DNA of 64,000 nt, from NCBI GenBank assembly GCA_008921705.1, contig VFFE01007566.1, forward strand, positions 257,698 to 321,697, in the 5' to 3' direction. A program made the translations under genes and the position numbers. The first letter of the stretch is position 1, and each line of letters opens with the position of its first letter. Origin of the DNA: Burhinus oedicnemus. Lineage: Eukaryota; Chordata; Aves; Charadriiformes; Burhinidae. The notes under the pieces are model-generated. The model was not told where the DNA came from and did not search any database. It worked only from the letters and a program-made list of their open reading frames with translations. This document shows positions 62,063-64,000 of this stretch, one piece after another.

Positions 62063-63545
62063 AATCATAGAATCGTCTAGGTTGTAAGGGACCTTTAAGA
62101 TCATCGAGTCCAACCACCAACCTAGCACTGCCAAAACCACCACTAAACCATGGCCCTCAGTACCACGTCTACCCAGCTTTTGAATACCTCCAGGGATAGT
62201 GATCCCAGCACTTCCCTGGGCAGCCTGTTCCAATGTCTGATGGCTCTTTCAGTGAAGAAATTTTTCCTAATATCCATCCGAAACCTCCCCTGGCACAACT
62301 TGAGGCCATTTCCTCTTGTCCTATCGCTTGTTACTTGGGAGAAGAGACTGACCCCCACCTTGCCACAACCTCCTTTCAGGTGGTTGTAGAGAGCCATAAG
62401 GTCTCCCCTCAGCCTCCTTTTCTCCAGGCTGAACAACCCCAGGTCCCTCAGCCGCTCCTCACAAGACTTGTGCTCCAGACCCCTCACCAGCTTTGTTGCC
62501 CTTCTCTGGACACACTCCAGCCCCTCAATGTCTTTTTTGGAGTGAGGGGACCGAAAGTGAACACAGTATTCGAGGTGGGGCCTCACCAGTGCTGAATACA
62601 GGGGGACGTCACTGCCTCAGTCCTGCTGGCCACACTATTCCTGATACAAGCCAGGAGGTTGTTGGCCTTCTTGGCCACCTGGACACACTGCTGGCTCATT
62701 TTCAGCCGGCTGTCAACCAACACCCCCAGGTGCTTTTCTGCCAGGCAGCTTTCCAGCCACTCTTCCACAAGCCTGTAGCGCTGCATGGGGTTTTTGTGAC
62801 CAAAGTGTATGACTCGACACTTGGCCTTGTTGAGCCTCATACCATTGGCCTTGGGCCATCAATCCAGCCTGTCCAGGTCCCTCTGTAGGGCTGTCCTACC
62901 TTCAAGCAGATCAACACTCCCACCCAACTTGGTGTCATGTGCAAACTTAGTGAGGGTCCACCTGATTCCCGCGTCCAGGTCATTGATAAAGATATTAAAC
63001 AGAACTGGCCCCAATACCGAGCCCTGGGGAACACTTGTGACAGGCCACCAACCGAATTTAACTCCATTCACCACCACCTTTGGGCCCAGCCTCCCAGCCA
63101 GTTTTTTACCCAGCAAAAAGTACACCCATCCAAGCCATGAACTTCCAGTTTCTCCAGGAGAATGCTGTGAGAAATGGCGTCAAAGGCTTTACCATAGTCC
63201 AGGTAAACAACGTCCACAGCTGTTTGCTCATCCACTAAGCAGGTCACCTTGTCATAGAAGATCAGGTTAGTCAAGCAGGACCTGCCTTTCATGAACCCAT
63301 GCTGACTGTGCCTGATCACCTGGTTGTCCTGTATGTGCCGTATGATGGCACTCAGGCTGATCTGCTCCATAACCTTCCCCGGCATCGAGGTCAGACTGAC
63401 AGGCCTGTAGTTCTCCGGATCCTCCTTCCGACCCTTCTTGTGGATGGGCATCACATCTGCTAACCCCCAGACAGCTGGGACCTTCCCGATTAGCCAGGAC
63501 TGCTGATAAATGACGGACCTCACTGTTTGTTTATCATATGGCTGC
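62063..63545 (-). mobile_element. CR1 LINE, 5'-truncated, ~1.48 kb
   Basis: The best preserved transposon of the window, on the minus strand. The 3' end is at 62063-62142: AATCATAGAATCGTCTAGG, then GTAAGGGACCTTTAAGATCATC, the complement of the UTR. The ORF2 end follows ([20 protein letters not shown]). Upstream are the [11 protein letters not shown] block, [17 protein letters not shown] and DPENYRPVSLTSM, and finally YQQSWLIG at about 63510. The similarity fades near 63545, so the element lacks the 5' UTR, ORF1 and the endonuclease. Only one octamer remnant is seen at the tail. The copy is younger than the fossils at 3.3, 52.5 and 56.4 kb. Confidence 0.93.
62143..63545 (-). pseudogene. CR1 ORF2 reverse transcriptase, disabled
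   Basis: The reading frame follows CR1 ORF2 from the fingers region to its natural C-terminus, but in three frames. Frame one covers 63643-63068 and includes motif [11 protein letters not shown] shift near 63070-63125 leads to a frame with [19 protein letters not shown] (motif B) and FAHDTKLGG. This last is motif C, in which the usual FADD has become FAHD, so a catalytic aspartate is lost. A stop follows DRLD at about 62859, at a likely former CGA arginine codon (CpG decay). A second shift near 62585 enters the last frame, [20 protein letters not shown] to RAMV. It cannot encode an active enzyme. Confidence 0.92.
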
Positions 63546-64000
63546 GGCCCGTTTTCATACTGTTGGGCCAAGCTAAGCAGTGCAATTTTGCCATTAAAGG
63601 AAGCAGAAGGCTCCACAACTTTGCTTTGACTGTAGTTGCTCAAATCACTCTAACCTTTGACTGAGGAAGAAGTTTGGGAATGCAGAGACACAGCAACAGT
63701 CTCCAGCATAAGTGTTATGATAAAATGAAAGAGGGAAAATACATATTATACACATCACCTCTGGGAAACAGTAATCACAAAAGTTATTAAACATTCTGTC
63801 AAAGACTCTGCAGACTCCTTTTCTCTCCTGCCCAGTTTTGTTAGCAATAAAGGCAGGTTGCTAATATTTGTCACTTTCAAATTCATAATTTACTACTCAA
63901 AAGGCAGCAAAGATACATTATATTTTCATAAAAGACTATGAAGTTGTCCAATTTTCCAGAGCCGCAGGAGGACTGAAGCCTGTGCTATGGCATAGGTCCT
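63546..64000. other. Unique sequence at window end
   Basis: Upstream flank of the CR1 insertion. No gene or repeat is recognised. The open frame that runs into the CR1 from 63643 owes its first ~30 codons to this flank. Confidence 0.6.

Noticed and set aside
1..64000. A multi-gene system, CRISPR array or prokaryotic operon
   Set aside because: There are no regularly spaced repeats, no adjacent co-directional genes with ribosome-binding sites, and the repeat content is clearly vertebrate (avian).

Overview
The window reads as non-coding nuclear DNA of a bird. The evidence is repeat content. There are several copies of the CR1 LINE with the avian 3' end (an ATTCTATG-type octamer tail and a conserved 3' UTR). 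There is a 720-bp solo LTR of endogenous-retrovirus (ERVL-like) type with a perfect 5-bp target-site duplication. There are also faint amniote MIR-type SINEs and much older CR1/L3-like fragments. A lineage within birds cannot be named from this sequence alone.

I found no intact protein-coding gene, no convincing exon of a known gene, no rRNA, tRNA or snRNA, and no CRISPR or prokaryotic features. The only coding sequence I can recognise is broken reverse transcriptase of CR1 elements. The best preserved copy (about 62064-63545, minus strand) carries two frameshifts, a stop codon and a damaged catalytic motif. The other open reading frames look like chance frames.

Layout: 1-126 CR1 3' end; 1948-2213 CR1 3' fragment; 3284-4140 very old CR1 reverse transcriptase; 4141-13470 unique sequence with a small CpG-rich patch near 10.4-10.55 kb; 13480-13680 possible MIR; 15358-15762 CR1 3' fragment; 20500-20645 MIR; 21191-21920 solo LTR with its target-site duplication; 22975-23191 a long imperfect palindrome; 23290-23500 two MIR-like 3' ends; 25545-25680 CpG-rich patch; 26990-27130 MIR; 27-38.9 kb unique; 38925-39070 and 41000-41190 MIRs in opposite orientations; 42.0-42.6 kb a compact block of inverted repeats and TGATGTA sites; 45.0-45.7 kb the most CpG-rich part; 46725-46830 CR1 3' end; 50466-50541 a large hairpin; 52427-53066 and about 56170-56640 old CR1 pieces on the minus strand; 62064-63545 a younger CR1 on the minus strand.

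The window is best seen as intergenic or intronic sequence that may hold regulatory elements. The most interesting features are the dyad-symmetric element at 22975-23191, the TGATGTAT cluster around 42451-42572 and the hairpin at 50466-50541. Nothing here amounts to a multi-gene system. All assignments rest on reading by eye, without alignment or database search.
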